Below the pieces are notes generated by a model. The model was not told where the DNA came from. It ran no database searches and saw only the letters and a program-made list of their open reading frames with translations. Source: Pseudomonadota bacterium (GTDB lineage Bacteria > Myxococcota > Myxococcia > Myxococcales > Myxococcaceae). Taken from it: a stretch of 64,000 nt of DNA. Shown here piece by piece: positions 10,243 to 18,747 of the stretch; position 1 is the first letter of the stretch, and the number at the start of each line of letters is the position of its first letter. The stretch spans positions 62,001-126,000 of the forward strand of contig JAFAAN010000095.1 of assembly GCA_023426545.1 (NCBI GenBank). The letters are read 5' to 3'. A program made the translations under genes and the position numbers.

Positions 10243-12195
10243 ATGTGCGGATTCATTGGCGTCTACCAGCGCACGCCCTCTGTCATTGACGAGAGGGCCG
10301 TCCTCAACGCGTTGACCACCATCAGCCACCGGGGACCGGACGAGCGAAGCGTGTGGAGGGATCCCGCGGGGCGGGCCATGCTGGGCCACACCCGGCTGAG
10401 CATCATCGGGCTCGACAACGGGATGCAGCCCATCGTCGCTCCCGAGGGGGACCTGTCCCTCGTGGTCAACGGTGAGCTCTATGATCACGAGCGCATCCGC
10501 CGCGAGCTGGAGGCGCTTGGCTGCCGGTTCCAGACTGACTCCGACAGCGAGCTCGCGCTGCACCTGTACCGCCGCGCGGGCATCGCCGGGTTGAAGCAGC
10601 TCCGGGGTGAGTTCGCCATCCTGATTTTCGACCGCCAGCGGCGGCTGATGCTGGCGGTGCGCGACCGGATGGGCGTCAAGCCCTTGTTCTACGCCCAGCA
10701 CCGGGGGGCCTGGTACTTCGCCTCGGAAATCAAGGCGCTGCTCGCCGCCGGAGTCCCCGCGGAGTGGGACGAGCACGCCTATGCGAGCCGCGCCTTCTAT
10801 CTGCGCGACCACACCCTCTTCAAGGGCGTGCGCAGCGTGCAGCCGGGCTGCTGGGTGATGGCGGACAACGGGGGCCTGCACCATGGCCGCTACTGGGACA
10901 TGGAGTTCGCGCGCCAGGACGCGCCGGACCCGGCGGACGAGCACGGTATGATCGAGGCCATCCGCGCCGCGGTGGAGAAGTCCGTCAGCCTCCGCCTGCG
11001 CGCGGACGTTCCCATGGGCGTCTACCTGAGCGGGGGTATCGACTCGTCCGCAATCCTGGGTGTGGCCACGCACCTCGCGGGCCAGCCCATGGACGCGTTC
11101 AACCTGTCCTTCACGGACATGGATGACTACGACGAGAACCGCTTCGCCCGGCTCGCCGCCGAGCACAACGGGGCGCGCTTCCATACCGTGGCCGTCTCAC
11201 AGAATGACCTGGCCGAGCACTTCGAACAGGCGCTGTGGCACAACGAAACGCCGTTCTTCAACGCGCACGGCGTGGCCAAGTACATCCTCAGCCAGCAGGT
11301 CCGCCGGGCCGGACTGAAAGTCGTCCTCACCGGGGAAGGGGCCGACGAGGTCTTCGCCGGGTACCCGCACTTCCGCCGCGACATGCTGCTGTACAACCCC
11401 GAGCGGCAGGACCCGGCGCTCATCCACACGCTGCGCCAGCGCATCCAGGAGAGCGAGAACGGCTACGTCCAGCCGGACATGCCCCAGGACATCCACTGGA
11501 TGGTCCAGCAGCTCAGCCATGGGGTGTCCTGGCTGGACAACCAGGCCGGGTGGTTCAAGGCGCTGGAGGCGCTCTACCGGCGGGACTTCCGTGAGCGTTT
11601 CGAGGGCACGGACCCCTACCGGCAATTCTACGACCGGCTGGACCACCGCAACCTGGAGGGCCGGGACCCGGTGCACAAGTCCATGTACCTGTGGGCCAAG
11701 TCCTATCTGCCCAACTTCGTGCTGACGACCCTTGGGGACCGGATGGAGATGGCCAACAGCATCGAGGGCCGGGTGCCGCTGCTGGACCACCACGTCGTCG
11801 ACCTGGCCTGCCAGCTCCCCGTCTACATGAAGGTGCGCGGCTCCACGGAGAAGTACGTGTTCCGCGAAGCGATGCGGCCCTTCCTCCCGGACGCGCTGTA
11901 CAAGCGAAAGAAGCACTACTTCCGCGCGCCGCCCGCCACCCTCCAGCAGGATGGCCGTCTGTACCAGCTGGTGCGGGACGTCCTGAGCGGCCCCGAGCTG
12001 GAAGCGCTTCCCTTCTTCGAGCCTGCCCGGGTGCGCGCACTGCTGGAGCGCCTGCCGCAGCTCACGGCGCACGAGCAGGGCCTGCTGGACCCGATGCTGA
12101 TGGAGCTCACCAGCCTGTGCCTGCTCCAGCGGCGCTTCGCGCTGAGCACGCCCGTCGCCGAGGAGTCCCGGGACCTCCTCGAGGAGGCGGCATGA
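10243..12195 (+). CDS. Asparagine synthase (glutamine-hydrolysing) family amidotransferase
   Basis: 650 residues. The N-terminal class II glutaminase domain begins MCGFIGVY with the catalytic Cys2 intact, followed by ISHRGPDE and VVNGELYDHE. The C-terminal synthetase domain carries the PP-loop SGGIDSS at about 263-269 and SIEGRVPLLDH. It should adenylate a carboxylate and transfer glutamine-derived ammonia. Housekeeping AsnB makes asparagine, but this gene is the first of a set (monooxygenase, acyl-CoA dehydrogenase, thioesterase), which suggests amidation of a specialised acid. Retention of Cys2 separates it from beta-lactam synthetases, which lost it. The start is fixed by the Met-Cys requirement. 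The stop overlaps the next start (ATGA). Confidence 0.9.
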   Translation: MCGFIGVYQRTPSVIDERAVLNALTTISHRGPDERSVWRDPAGRAMLGHTRLSIIGLDNGMQPIVAPEGDLSLVVNGELYDHERIRRELEALGCRFQTDSDSELALHLYRRAGIAGLKQLRGEFAILIFDRQRRLMLAVRDRMGVKPLFYAQHRGAWYFASEIKALLAAGVPAEWDEHAYASRAFYLRDHTLFKGVRSVQPGCWVMADNGGLHHGRYWDMEFARQDAPDPADEHGMIEAIRAAVEKSVSLRLRADVPMGVYLSGGIDSSAILGVATHLAGQPMDAFNLSFTDMDDYDENRFARLAAEHNGARFHTVAVSQNDLAEHFEQALWHNETPFFNAHGVAKYILSQQVRRAGLKVVLTGEGADEVFAGYPHFRRDMLLYNPERQDPALIHTLRQRIQESENGYVQPDMPQDIHWMVQQLSHGVSWLDNQAGWFKALEALYRRDFRERFEGTDPYRQFYDRLDHRNLEGRDPVHKSMYLWAKSYLPNFVLTTLGDRMEMANSIEGRVPLLDHHVVDLACQLPVYMKVRGSTEKYVFREAMRPFLPDALYKRKKHYFRAPPATLQQDGRLYQLVRDVLSGPELEALPFFEPARVRALLERLPQLTAHEQGLLDPMLMELTSLCLLQRRFALSTPVAEESRDLLEEAA

Positions 12196-13316
12196 GGGTC
12201 GCCATCATCGGCGCGGGCCTCAACGGGCTGGCGTGCGCCATCATGCTGAAGCGCTTCGGCGTGGATTGCGTCGTCTTCGAGCGGGGCACTGGCCCTCGCG
12301 ACTCGGGGACGGGCATCTACGTGTGGCCCCAGGCGATGCAGATTCTCCGCTTCGTGCTCGGCAACCGGAACTTCCTTGCCCGGGGACAGCCCATCGAATA
12401 CCTCGACACGCACGACAAGCATGGCCGGCTCATCCACAGCCAGCCCGTGCGTCCGGAGCGGCTGGGCCTGCCCGCGCCCGCGATGATGTTCCTCCGGACG
12501 GAGCTCTTCCGCCTGCTCGCCTCCTGCCTGGAGGAAGACGACATCCACTACGGTATGGGGTGTGAGCGCCTGGAGAACATCGGCGACCAGGTCCGCATCA
12601 CCTTCAGCAGCGGGCATGCCTTCGACTTCGACCTCGCCATCGGCGCGGATGGCGTGTCCTCGACGACGCGCGCCTTCGTCAATCCGGGGCTCGAGCCCCG
12701 CTCCACGGGGCTCGTGGCGAGCCGGGGAGTGGTGACCTTCGACTCGCCCCTGCTCCACTTCGACCGCTGTCAAATCTTCACCGCCAACCACTCGCGGGTG
12801 GTCACCTATCCCCTGTCCCAGGCGCGCTCGCTCCGCTACTGGTTCGCCGCCTACCAGCACCACGAGCGGCCCCTGCTCGACCGCAAGGGCCTGCTCCAGT
12901 TGTTCGCGGAGCTCCCCGAGGACCTGCTCCGGATGATCGACCAGACGCCGGACGAGGCCATCCTCACCCACAAGCTGAATGCGCTGACAGGAGGTGGCCA
13001 CTGGTACCGGGGCCGGGTGGTGATGCTGGGTGACAGCATCCACGCGATGCTGCCGACCCTGGGGTACGGCCTGACGCTGGGACTGGAGAACGGCTTCATG
13101 CTGGCCCAGGCGTTGGTGGGCCACTGTGACGCGGACGTGGAGGCGGCGCTCATGCGCTACGAAATCCGGGCCGCGCGGCGCTCGCGGGAGATGCTCCAGG
13201 TGATGGACGACATCACCCGGCTCTACTACTTCGAGCCGGAGGGGCAGGTGTCTCCCGCGCGGCTTCAGCCCATCGTCCAGCGCTTCCAACACCTCGCACA
13301 GAGCACCGTCTTCTAG
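12192..13316 (+). CDS. FAD-dependent monooxygenase (aromatic hydroxylase type)
   Basis: 374 residues. N-terminal dinucleotide fold MRVAIIGAGLNGLACAIML (GxGxxG), the DG motif DLAIGADGVSSTTR near the middle, and the GD motif VVMLGDSIHAMLPTLGYG, all typical of group A flavin monooxygenases of the PHBH/UbiH type. These use NAD(P)H and O2 to hydroxylate or epoxidise a substrate. The start overlaps the stop of the asparagine synthase-like gene by 4 nt, so the two are translationally coupled. The substrate cannot be read from sequence; the acyl-CoA dehydrogenase and thioesterase that follow suggest a small acyl or aromatic acid intermediate. Confidence 0.9.
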   Translation: MRVAIIGAGLNGLACAIMLKRFGVDCVVFERGTGPRDSGTGIYVWPQAMQILRFVLGNRNFLARGQPIEYLDTHDKHGRLIHSQPVRPERLGLPAPAMMFLRTELFRLLASCLEEDDIHYGMGCERLENIGDQVRITFSSGHAFDFDLAIGADGVSSTTRAFVNPGLEPRSTGLVASRGVVTFDSPLLHFDRCQIFTANHSRVVTYPLSQARSLRYWFAAYQHHERPLLDRKGLLQLFAELPEDLLRMIDQTPDEAILTHKLNALTGGGHWYRGRVVMLGDSIHAMLPTLGYGLTLGLENGFMLAQALVGHCDADVEAALMRYEIRAARRSREMLQVMDDITRLYYFEPEGQVSPARLQPIVQRFQHLAQSTVF

Positions 13317-13327
13317 GAGCCCTGTCG

Positions 13328-14404
13328 ATGACGGAACATTATCGGGAGCAGGTGCGAGATTTCGTCGCGCGGCAGGTGCGCCCAAACGTGGACCGCTGGG
13401 AGCGAGAGGGCTCCTATCCCCTGGAGCTCCACACCCTGGCGGGGCGCGCCGGCCTGCTGGCCCTGGGACACGCGCCCGACACGCTCCCCGCGGATGTCCC
13501 GGCGCTCGGAGTCCTCGTCGAGGAGCTGACGCGGAGCGGGGCGCAAGGCATCACCATGGGGCTGGCCTCGCACTTCGTCAGCCTGGGCGCCGTCCAGGGC
13601 GGCGACGCGCGGCTGGCCGCCGAGGTCATCCCCGCGGTGCTGAGCGGTGAGCAGCGAATCGTCCTGGCCCTGACCGAACCCCAGGCGGGCTCCGACCTCC
13701 GCGCGCTCCAGTGCCGGGCCGAACCCGACGGCGGCCTGTACCGGCTGTCGGGTGAAAAGGCCTTCATCTGCAATGGCGGGCGCGCGGAGTTGTTGCTGGT
13801 GGGCGCCGTCATCGAGGGCGCCCTCGGCCTGTTCCTGGTGAACGGCTTCGCCCCGGGCCTGAGCCACGAGCGGCTCGACTGCCTCGGGTGGCGCTGCCTG
13901 CCGCTGGCGTCGCTCCGCTTCGAGGGAGCCCCCGCGCGGCTGCTCCTCGCCGGCAGGCAGGCCAGCCGGCTGCTCCAGCAGTGCCTGCTCCAGGAGCGGT
14001 TGAACCTCGCGATCATGGCGGTGACCTCGGCGGAGCTCGCCCAGGGGGAGGCCGTGGCGTACTGCCGCCAACGGCGCGTGGGGGGCACGCCGCTGCTGGA
14101 GAAGTCCGTCATCCGCCAGCGCCTGGCCGAGCTGCACGCGGCGCTGAGCGTGTCGCGCCTCTATGTGGACCAGGCGGTGCGCTGGCAGGCCAGCGGGCAG
14201 CTCACGGCGGCGCAGGCCGCCATCGCGAAGAACGTGGCCGTGGACACACTCGAACAGGTGGCGCGCGCCGCGGTCCAGGTGCATGGCGCGCACGGCTGCG
14301 TGGAGCCGGCGCTCGTCGAGCGCATCTATCGCGACGCGCGGCTGCTCGCCATCGGCGGCGGCGCGCGCGAGGTCATGCTGGAAATCATCGGGCGGACCCT
14401 GTGA
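13328..14404 (+). CDS. Acyl-CoA dehydrogenase family flavoprotein
   Basis: 358 residues. Acyl-CoA dehydrogenase fold: EELTRSGAQGITMGL in the N-terminal helical domain, the LTEPQAGSDL flavin-binding block, YRLSGEKAFICNGG in the middle beta domain, and QVHGAHGCVEPALVERIYRDARLLAIGGG in the C-terminal domain. Where many members have the catalytic base in (Y)EGT, this protein has IGGG, as seen in some citronellyl-CoA-type dehydrogenases, so the base may come from elsewhere or activity may differ. It starts 11 nt after the monooxygenase. It would desaturate, or oxidise by another route, an acyl thioester intermediate of the cluster. Confidence 0.88.
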   Translation: MTEHYREQVRDFVARQVRPNVDRWEREGSYPLELHTLAGRAGLLALGHAPDTLPADVPALGVLVEELTRSGAQGITMGLASHFVSLGAVQGGDARLAAEVIPAVLSGEQRIVLALTEPQAGSDLRALQCRAEPDGGLYRLSGEKAFICNGGRAELLLVGAVIEGALGLFLVNGFAPGLSHERLDCLGWRCLPLASLRFEGAPARLLLAGRQASRLLQQCLLQERLNLAIMAVTSAELAQGEAVAYCRQRRVGGTPLLEKSVIRQRLAELHAALSVSRLYVDQAVRWQASGQLTAAQAAIAKNVAVDTLEQVARAAVQVHGAHGCVEPALVERIYRDARLLAIGGGAREVMLEIIGRTL

Positions 14405-14415
14405 CGGAGAACACC

Positions 14416-14874
14416 ATGACGACCCTCAGCGACCATGCCCGGGAACGCTCCCAGGCCCTGCTGGAGCACGCCTACCAGCGCTACTGCGGCCTGCGGCTCA
14501 TCGAGCAACGCCCGGGCTTCTGCCAGTGCAGCCTCCTCGTCACGGAGGCCATCGACAACCTCAGCCACACCCTGCATGGCGGCGTCATCTACTCCATGCT
14601 CGACGTGGTCAGCATGCTGGCCACCCTGCCGCTGCTCGGGCCCGACGAGTACGCGCTGACCAACAGCTTCAACAGCATGATGATGTCCGCCACGCCCCGG
14701 GGCATGGAGGTGCTGTTCGAGGCGACCGTCCTGCGCAGCGGGCGCAACCTCCTCTTCACCCAGAGCCAGGCGTGGAAGATCACGGGCGACGGCGAGCGCA
14801 CGCAGATTGCCTCGGCGCAGTTGAGCAAGTTTCGCATGCGCCACGACTGGCAGGCCAACGCCCGCGTCAGGTAG
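14416..14874 (+). CDS. PaaI-type hotdog thioesterase
   Basis: 152 residues with a single hotdog domain. The motif LHGGVIYSMLDVVSMLAT (HGG followed by an acidic residue on the long helix) is the PaaI/4-hydroxybenzoyl-CoA thioesterase active-site region. It starts 11 nt after the acyl-CoA dehydrogenase, last in the four-gene set, and would release a free acid from a CoA or carrier thioester. A GC hairpin follows at once, marking the probable end of the operon. The start was taken as ATG 14416. Confidence 0.85.
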   Translation: MTTLSDHARERSQALLEHAYQRYCGLRLIEQRPGFCQCSLLVTEAIDNLSHTLHGGVIYSMLDVVSMLATLPLLGPDEYALTNSFNSMMMSATPRGMEVLFEATVLRSGRNLLFTQSQAWKITGDGERTQIASAQLSKFRMRHDWQANARVR

Positions 14875-14897
14875 GAGCCCCGCGCGCCCCGGGGCTC
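14875..14897. terminator. Hairpin between convergent thioesterase and LysR genes
   Basis: A 7-bp perfect stem GAGCCCC (14875-14881) / GGGGCTC (14891-14897) with a 9-nt loop, without a T run. It sits between the stops of the two convergent genes and may terminate both. Confidence 0.5.
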
Positions 14898-15819
14898 ACT
14901 CCAGCTCCGGGGCCGCGCCCAGGTTCCAGCCCAGCTCGCTCGAGAAGCGCCTCGCGAGGAAGTCCACCCAGGCGCGTATCTTGGGGGTGATGGCCCGGCC
15001 GTGCGCATGCACGGCCCAGATGGACAGCGGCGGAAGCGCGTAGTCGTCAAGCACCGTCACCAGGCGGCCATCGCGCAGCTCCTCCCAGACGGCGAACATC
15101 GGGAACTGCGCGATGCCGGCGTGGCCCAGCACCGCGAGCTTGAGGGCCAGGCTGCTGTTTGCCTGCATCGGCCCGCCCGTCTCCACCAGGACCTCGCCTT
15201 CCTTGCCCCCCAGCCGCCAGGCCGTCCCCGACGCCAGATAGGTGTACTGCAGACACCGGTGCTGCTTCAGGTCCATGGGCTTGCGCGGCGCGCCGTGACG
15301 GCTCAGGTACGCGGGCGTCGCGCAGATGACACGCTTGCTGGATGCGAGCTTCCGGGCCACGAGCGATGAGTCGGGAAGCTGCGCAATCCGGATGCAGACA
15401 TCAAAGCCTTGCTCCACCAGGTCGATGACCCGGTCATCGAGCTGGGTGTCGAGCTCGATTTCTGGATATTGCGCCAGGAACTCCGGAACCACCGGGAGCA
15501 CCTGCAGCAGGCCGAACGTCATGGGGATGCTGACACGCAGCCGCCCCCGGGGCTTGCGCCGCAGCAGCAGGGCCTCGGTCTTCGCGGCCTCCAGCTCGCC
15601 GAGGATGCGCTGACAGCGCACATACAAGGACTGGCCTTCCGCCGTCAGCGACAGCTTCCGCGTCGTGCGGTGGAGCAGGCGCACGCCCAGCGAGGACTCC
15701 AGTTGCATCACCTGCTTGCTCACCGTGGCCTTCGACAGTCCAAGAGACCGGGCCGCGGCGGTGAAGCTGCCAATGCGAACCACCTCGGCGAACGTGAAGT
15801 AAGGCACCACATCTTCCAT
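14896..15819 (-). CDS. LysR family transcriptional regulator
   Basis: 307 residues. The N-terminal winged helix-turn-helix is FTFAEVVRIGSFTAAARSLGLSKATVSKQVMQLE, followed by the LLHRTTRKLSLTAEG wing and a LysR substrate-binding domain resembling the CrgA/DsdC-like subgroup. ATG 15819 is preceded by GGAG 7 nt upstream. It is divergent from the DUF5519-like lipoprotein gene with only 57 nt between them, so that gene and the epimerase after it are the likeliest targets by the usual LysR arrangement. Control of the upstream amidotransferase set is possible but less direct. Confidence 0.9.
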   Translation of the reverse strand: MEDVVPYFTFAEVVRIGSFTAAARSLGLSKATVSKQVMQLESSLGVRLLHRTTRKLSLTAEGQSLYVRCQRILGELEAAKTEALLLRRKPRGRLRVSIPMTFGLLQVLPVVPEFLAQYPEIELDTQLDDRVIDLVEQGFDVCIRIAQLPDSSLVARKLASSKRVICATPAYLSRHGAPRKPMDLKQHRCLQYTYLASGTAWRLGGKEGEVLVETGGPMQANSSLALKLAVLGHAGIAQFPMFAVWEELRDGRLVTVLDDYALPPLSIWAVHAHGRAITPKIRAWVDFLARRFSSELGWNLGAAPELE

Positions 15820-15876
15820 TTGGCTTCTCCAGGAAACAATCCTTTTCCATACGGCGCGTTGTGTCCACTCCACGAC

Positions 15877-16521
15877 ATGCCTAAGACAATGCGCATGCGT
15901 TCCATCTGGTCCGTGCAGTCGCTGCTCGTGGCGCAGCTCCTGGCCATGGCGGCCTGCACCTCTCCCGAAAGGGAAGCGCCACGGCCTCCGAGCCCCCCTG
16001 CGGCGCCAGCCCATGGCATGGCGCAGTCATCCCCGGAGCCCGGCTTCCGCCTGCCCAAGCGCAGTGGCCCCCGGCCCGAGACGAGCGACGCGCCTCCCGG
16101 CACGCCGCTCGCGCACATGCAGCTCAGCCAGCAGGCCCCCACGCGGATGCAGGAGCAGCTCTTCCTCCGGGCCGCCGCGCTGCCGGGCGTGCGCGTGGCG
16201 CCCAGCGGCATCTCCGTTCCCGGGGCGCGCGCGTTCTGGCTCCATCCCGAGGCCGCGAGAGGCCCCCGCGAGGCGTTCCAGGTGGGCACCGAGTTCGCGC
16301 ACATCCACCCCGCGCACGACGGCAGCCTCCACATGAAGTTCCCGCCCGCCATGGCCATGCAGGTGTTCCAGCAAGGCTGGGGCGTGCCGCATCCCCGCTC
16401 GGGGACGCCCATGGTCTTCGGGCCTCGGACCCCCGAGGAGCTCGAGGTCGTGTGGCAGCTGCTGCTTCGCTCCTACGCCTGGGCCCAGGCGGGCCAGACG
16501 GTGGGCCTGCACGTCGAGTGA
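15877..16521 (+). CDS. Putative lipoprotein with DUF5519 (luciferase-domain) fold
   Basis: 214 residues. A basic start and hydrophobic stretch end in LLAMAAC (probable lipobox, Cys at about 27), then a Pro-rich linker (PRPPSPPAAPAH). The C-terminal half carries VGTEFAHIHPAHDGSLHMKFP, GWGVPHP and FGPRTPEELEVVW, which I associate with the PF17648/DUF5519 'luciferase' domain. In other proteins that domain stands alone in the cytoplasm, so its presence on a predicted lipoprotein is unusual. Function unknown. Divergent from LysR. Confidence 0.65.
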   Translation: MPKTMRMRSIWSVQSLLVAQLLAMAACTSPEREAPRPPSPPAAPAHGMAQSSPEPGFRLPKRSGPRPETSDAPPGTPLAHMQLSQQAPTRMQEQLFLRAAALPGVRVAPSGISVPGARAFWLHPEAARGPREAFQVGTEFAHIHPAHDGSLHMKFPPAMAMQVFQQGWGVPHPRSGTPMVFGPRTPEELEVVWQLLLRSYAWAQAGQTVGLHVE

Positions 16522-16548
16522 TTCACCCTTCACCCACGAGAAACGAGC

Positions 16549-17424
16549 ATGAGAATCCTTGTCACAGGCGCAACTGGCTACATCGGCTCGGCCGTCGTCG
16601 ACGCGCTCACCCGGGCGGGCCACCAGGCCCTCGGGCTGGCGCGCTCGGATGAAGCACGCAACAAGCTCGCCGCGCGCGGCGTGCAGGCCCTGGTCGGCGA
16701 CCTGGCGGATGCCTCGGGACTCGCCGCGCTCACCGAGCAGGTGGACGCGGTCGTCTGGACCGCGACGACCAACAGCGAGGCCGTGGACGCGCCGGCCGTC
16801 TCCGCGGCGCTGCAGGCCATGGAAGGCACCCGGAAGCGCTTCGTCTACACCAGCGGTGTCTGGGTGCACGGCGACACGCGGGGAGCAGTCGTTGACGAGG
16901 AGAGCCCGCTCGATGCGGCGGAGCTGGTCGCCTGGAGGCCGGCCATCGAGCAGCGAGTGCTGGGCACGCCGGGGGTGCGGGGTGTCGTCATCCGCCCGGG
17001 CATCGTGTACGGGCGCGCCGGCGGCATCCCCATGATGCTTGCCTCCTCCGCGCGCGATGGCGGCGCGGCCCGCTACGTGGGCACCGGAGAGAACCGCTGG
17101 CCCGTGGTGTTCATCGAGGACCTGGCCCAGCTCTACGTCCGCGCGCTCGAGCAGGCGCCCGCGGGGACCGTGCTCGTCGCCGTGCAGGGCCCCTCGGTTC
17201 AGGTGAAGGAGATTGCCGCCGCCGCGAGCGAGGGCGCGGGGGCCAGGGGCCACACGCTCGCGTGGCCCCTGGAGGATGCCCGGAAGCAGTTCGGTGCCTT
17301 CGCGGACGCGCTGGCGCTGGACCAGCAACTCACGTCCCGGCGCGCGGAGCAGCTGCTGGGGTGGACCCCGAGCGGGCCGGGCATCCTGGACGAGCTGCGC
17401 ACCGGCTCCTACGCGCGCCGCTGA
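16549..17424 (+). CDS. NAD-dependent epimerase/dehydratase family (extended SDR)
   Basis: 291 residues. Rossmann motif MRILVTGATGYIGSAVVDAL (GxxGxxG) and a GDLAD acidic loop follow, then VYTSGVWVHG where the classical YxxxK tyrosine would lie downstream but is not evident, and VVIRPGIVYGRAGG typical of atypical epimerase/NmrA-like proteins. It probably binds NAD(P) and acts as an oxidoreductase or sensor. It starts 27 nt after the lipoprotein gene, so the two may be co-transcribed. Confidence 0.85.
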   Translation: MRILVTGATGYIGSAVVDALTRAGHQALGLARSDEARNKLAARGVQALVGDLADASGLAALTEQVDAVVWTATTNSEAVDAPAVSAALQAMEGTRKRFVYTSGVWVHGDTRGAVVDEESPLDAAELVAWRPAIEQRVLGTPGVRGVVIRPGIVYGRAGGIPMMLASSARDGGAARYVGTGENRWPVVFIEDLAQLYVRALEQAPAGTVLVAVQGPSVQVKEIAAAASEGAGARGHTLAWPLEDARKQFGAFADALALDQQLTSRRAEQLLGWTPSGPGILDELRTGSYARR

Positions 17425-17519
17425 ATCACAGACGCCAAGGTAGACACCTTCGCCGCGGCTGCGGAGCACGGGGGAGGTGTGGGCAACGCACAAAGACAGA
17501 CATGAACAAGGGGGAAACG

Positions 17520-18713
17520 ATGCAGGCAGGGCTTGAAGCAATGGGAGTCGCCATTCCGGAGACGTACGTGGAGCTGTCGGCTCTCGCCCGGGCGCGGGGG
17601 GTGGCGCCGGGCAAGTACGTGGACGGCCTGGGCGTGACGCGCATGTGCGTCCCGCTGGAGGAGGAAGACACGGTGACGCTGGCGGCCCGCGCGGCGCGGG
17701 CGGCGCTGGCGTCGGCCGGGTGCGACGCCTCCGAGGTGGGCATGCTGGTGGTGGGCACCGAGACGGCGGTGGACCACTCCAAGCCGGTGTCCTCCTACGT
17801 GCAGGGGCTGCTGGGGCTGCCCACGGCCTGCCGCGTGTTCGAGACGAAGCACGCCTGCTACGGCGGCACCGCGGCCCTGCAGCTGGCGCTCGACTGGGTC
17901 CGCTCGGGGAGCGCCCGGGGCAAGAAGGCGCTCATCGTCTGCTCGGACATCGCGCGGTACGGGATTGGGACCCCGGGCGAGCCCACGCAAGGCGCCGGCG
18001 CGGTGGCCATGCTCGTCTCCGAGCAGCCCCGGCTCATCACCTTCGAGGCCGGCAGGAGCGGCGTCTATTCGAAGGACGTGATGGACTTCTGGCGGCCCCT
18101 CTATTCGAAGGACGCGCTGGTGGACGGGCACTACTCGGTGCAGTGCTACCTGGAGGCGCTGGAGGGGGCCTACCGTGCCTACCAGGCAACGGGCGCCGGC
18201 GACACGGGCGGCGGGCGCTTCTACAGCGACCGCTTCGCGGCGCTCGTCTACCACGTCCCCTACGGGAAGATGTCCCGCAAGGCCCACCGCCACCTGCGGA
18301 CGCTCGACGGAGACCCGGCTCCGGATGACAGCTTCGACAGGCTGGTGGGCAGCAGCCTCGTGCTGCCCTCCCAGGTCGGCAACATCTACACGGGCTCCAT
18401 GTACCTGGCGCTGGCCAGCCTCCTGGGAACCTCCCGGGAGGACCTGTCCGGCAAACGCGTGGGCCTCTTCTCCTACGGCAGCGGCGCGTGCGCCGAGTTC
18501 TTCAGCGGCGTGGTGCAGCCCAAGGCCCAGGAGCGCGTGAAGGCCCTGGGCCTGGAGCTGCTCCTGGAGCGACGCCGTGCGCTCTCCATCCCGGAGTACG
18601 AGGACGTGATGCGCGCGCGCGAGCGGCTGGATGAGCGCCCCGTCACCGACACCCCCGGCACGGGCTTCCGCTACCAGGGCACGCGCGACCACAAGCGCAT
18701 CTACGCAAGCTGA
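17520..18713 (+). CDS. Hydroxymethylglutaryl-CoA synthase
   Basis: 397 residues. Thiolase-fold HMGS with the catalytic triad visible: Glu in VGTETAVDHSKP (about E81), nucleophile Cys in FETKHACYGGTAAL (about C113) and His in VYHVPYGKM (about H245). GSGACAEFFSG lies near the C-terminus. It condenses acetyl-CoA with acetoacetyl-CoA, for mevalonate synthesis, the myxobacterial branched-chain route, or beta-branching in polyketides. Start 17520 was chosen because AAGGGGG lies just upstream; an ATG at 17502 has no ribosome site. No carrier protein, ketosynthase or other mevalonate gene is nearby, so the pathway is open. A YceI gene follows after 34 nt. Confidence 0.92.
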   Translation: MQAGLEAMGVAIPETYVELSALARARGVAPGKYVDGLGVTRMCVPLEEEDTVTLAARAARAALASAGCDASEVGMLVVGTETAVDHSKPVSSYVQGLLGLPTACRVFETKHACYGGTAALQLALDWVRSGSARGKKALIVCSDIARYGIGTPGEPTQGAGAVAMLVSEQPRLITFEAGRSGVYSKDVMDFWRPLYSKDALVDGHYSVQCYLEALEGAYRAYQATGAGDTGGGRFYSDRFAALVYHVPYGKMSRKAHRHLRTLDGDPAPDDSFDRLVGSSLVLPSQVGNIYTGSMYLALASLLGTSREDLSGKRVGLFSYGSGACAEFFSGVVQPKAQERVKALGLELLLERRRALSIPEYEDVMRARERLDERPVTDTPGTGFRYQGTRDHKRIYAS

Positions 18714-18747
18714 GTCTCACCGAATCCCTTCACTGGAGCGCAACACC

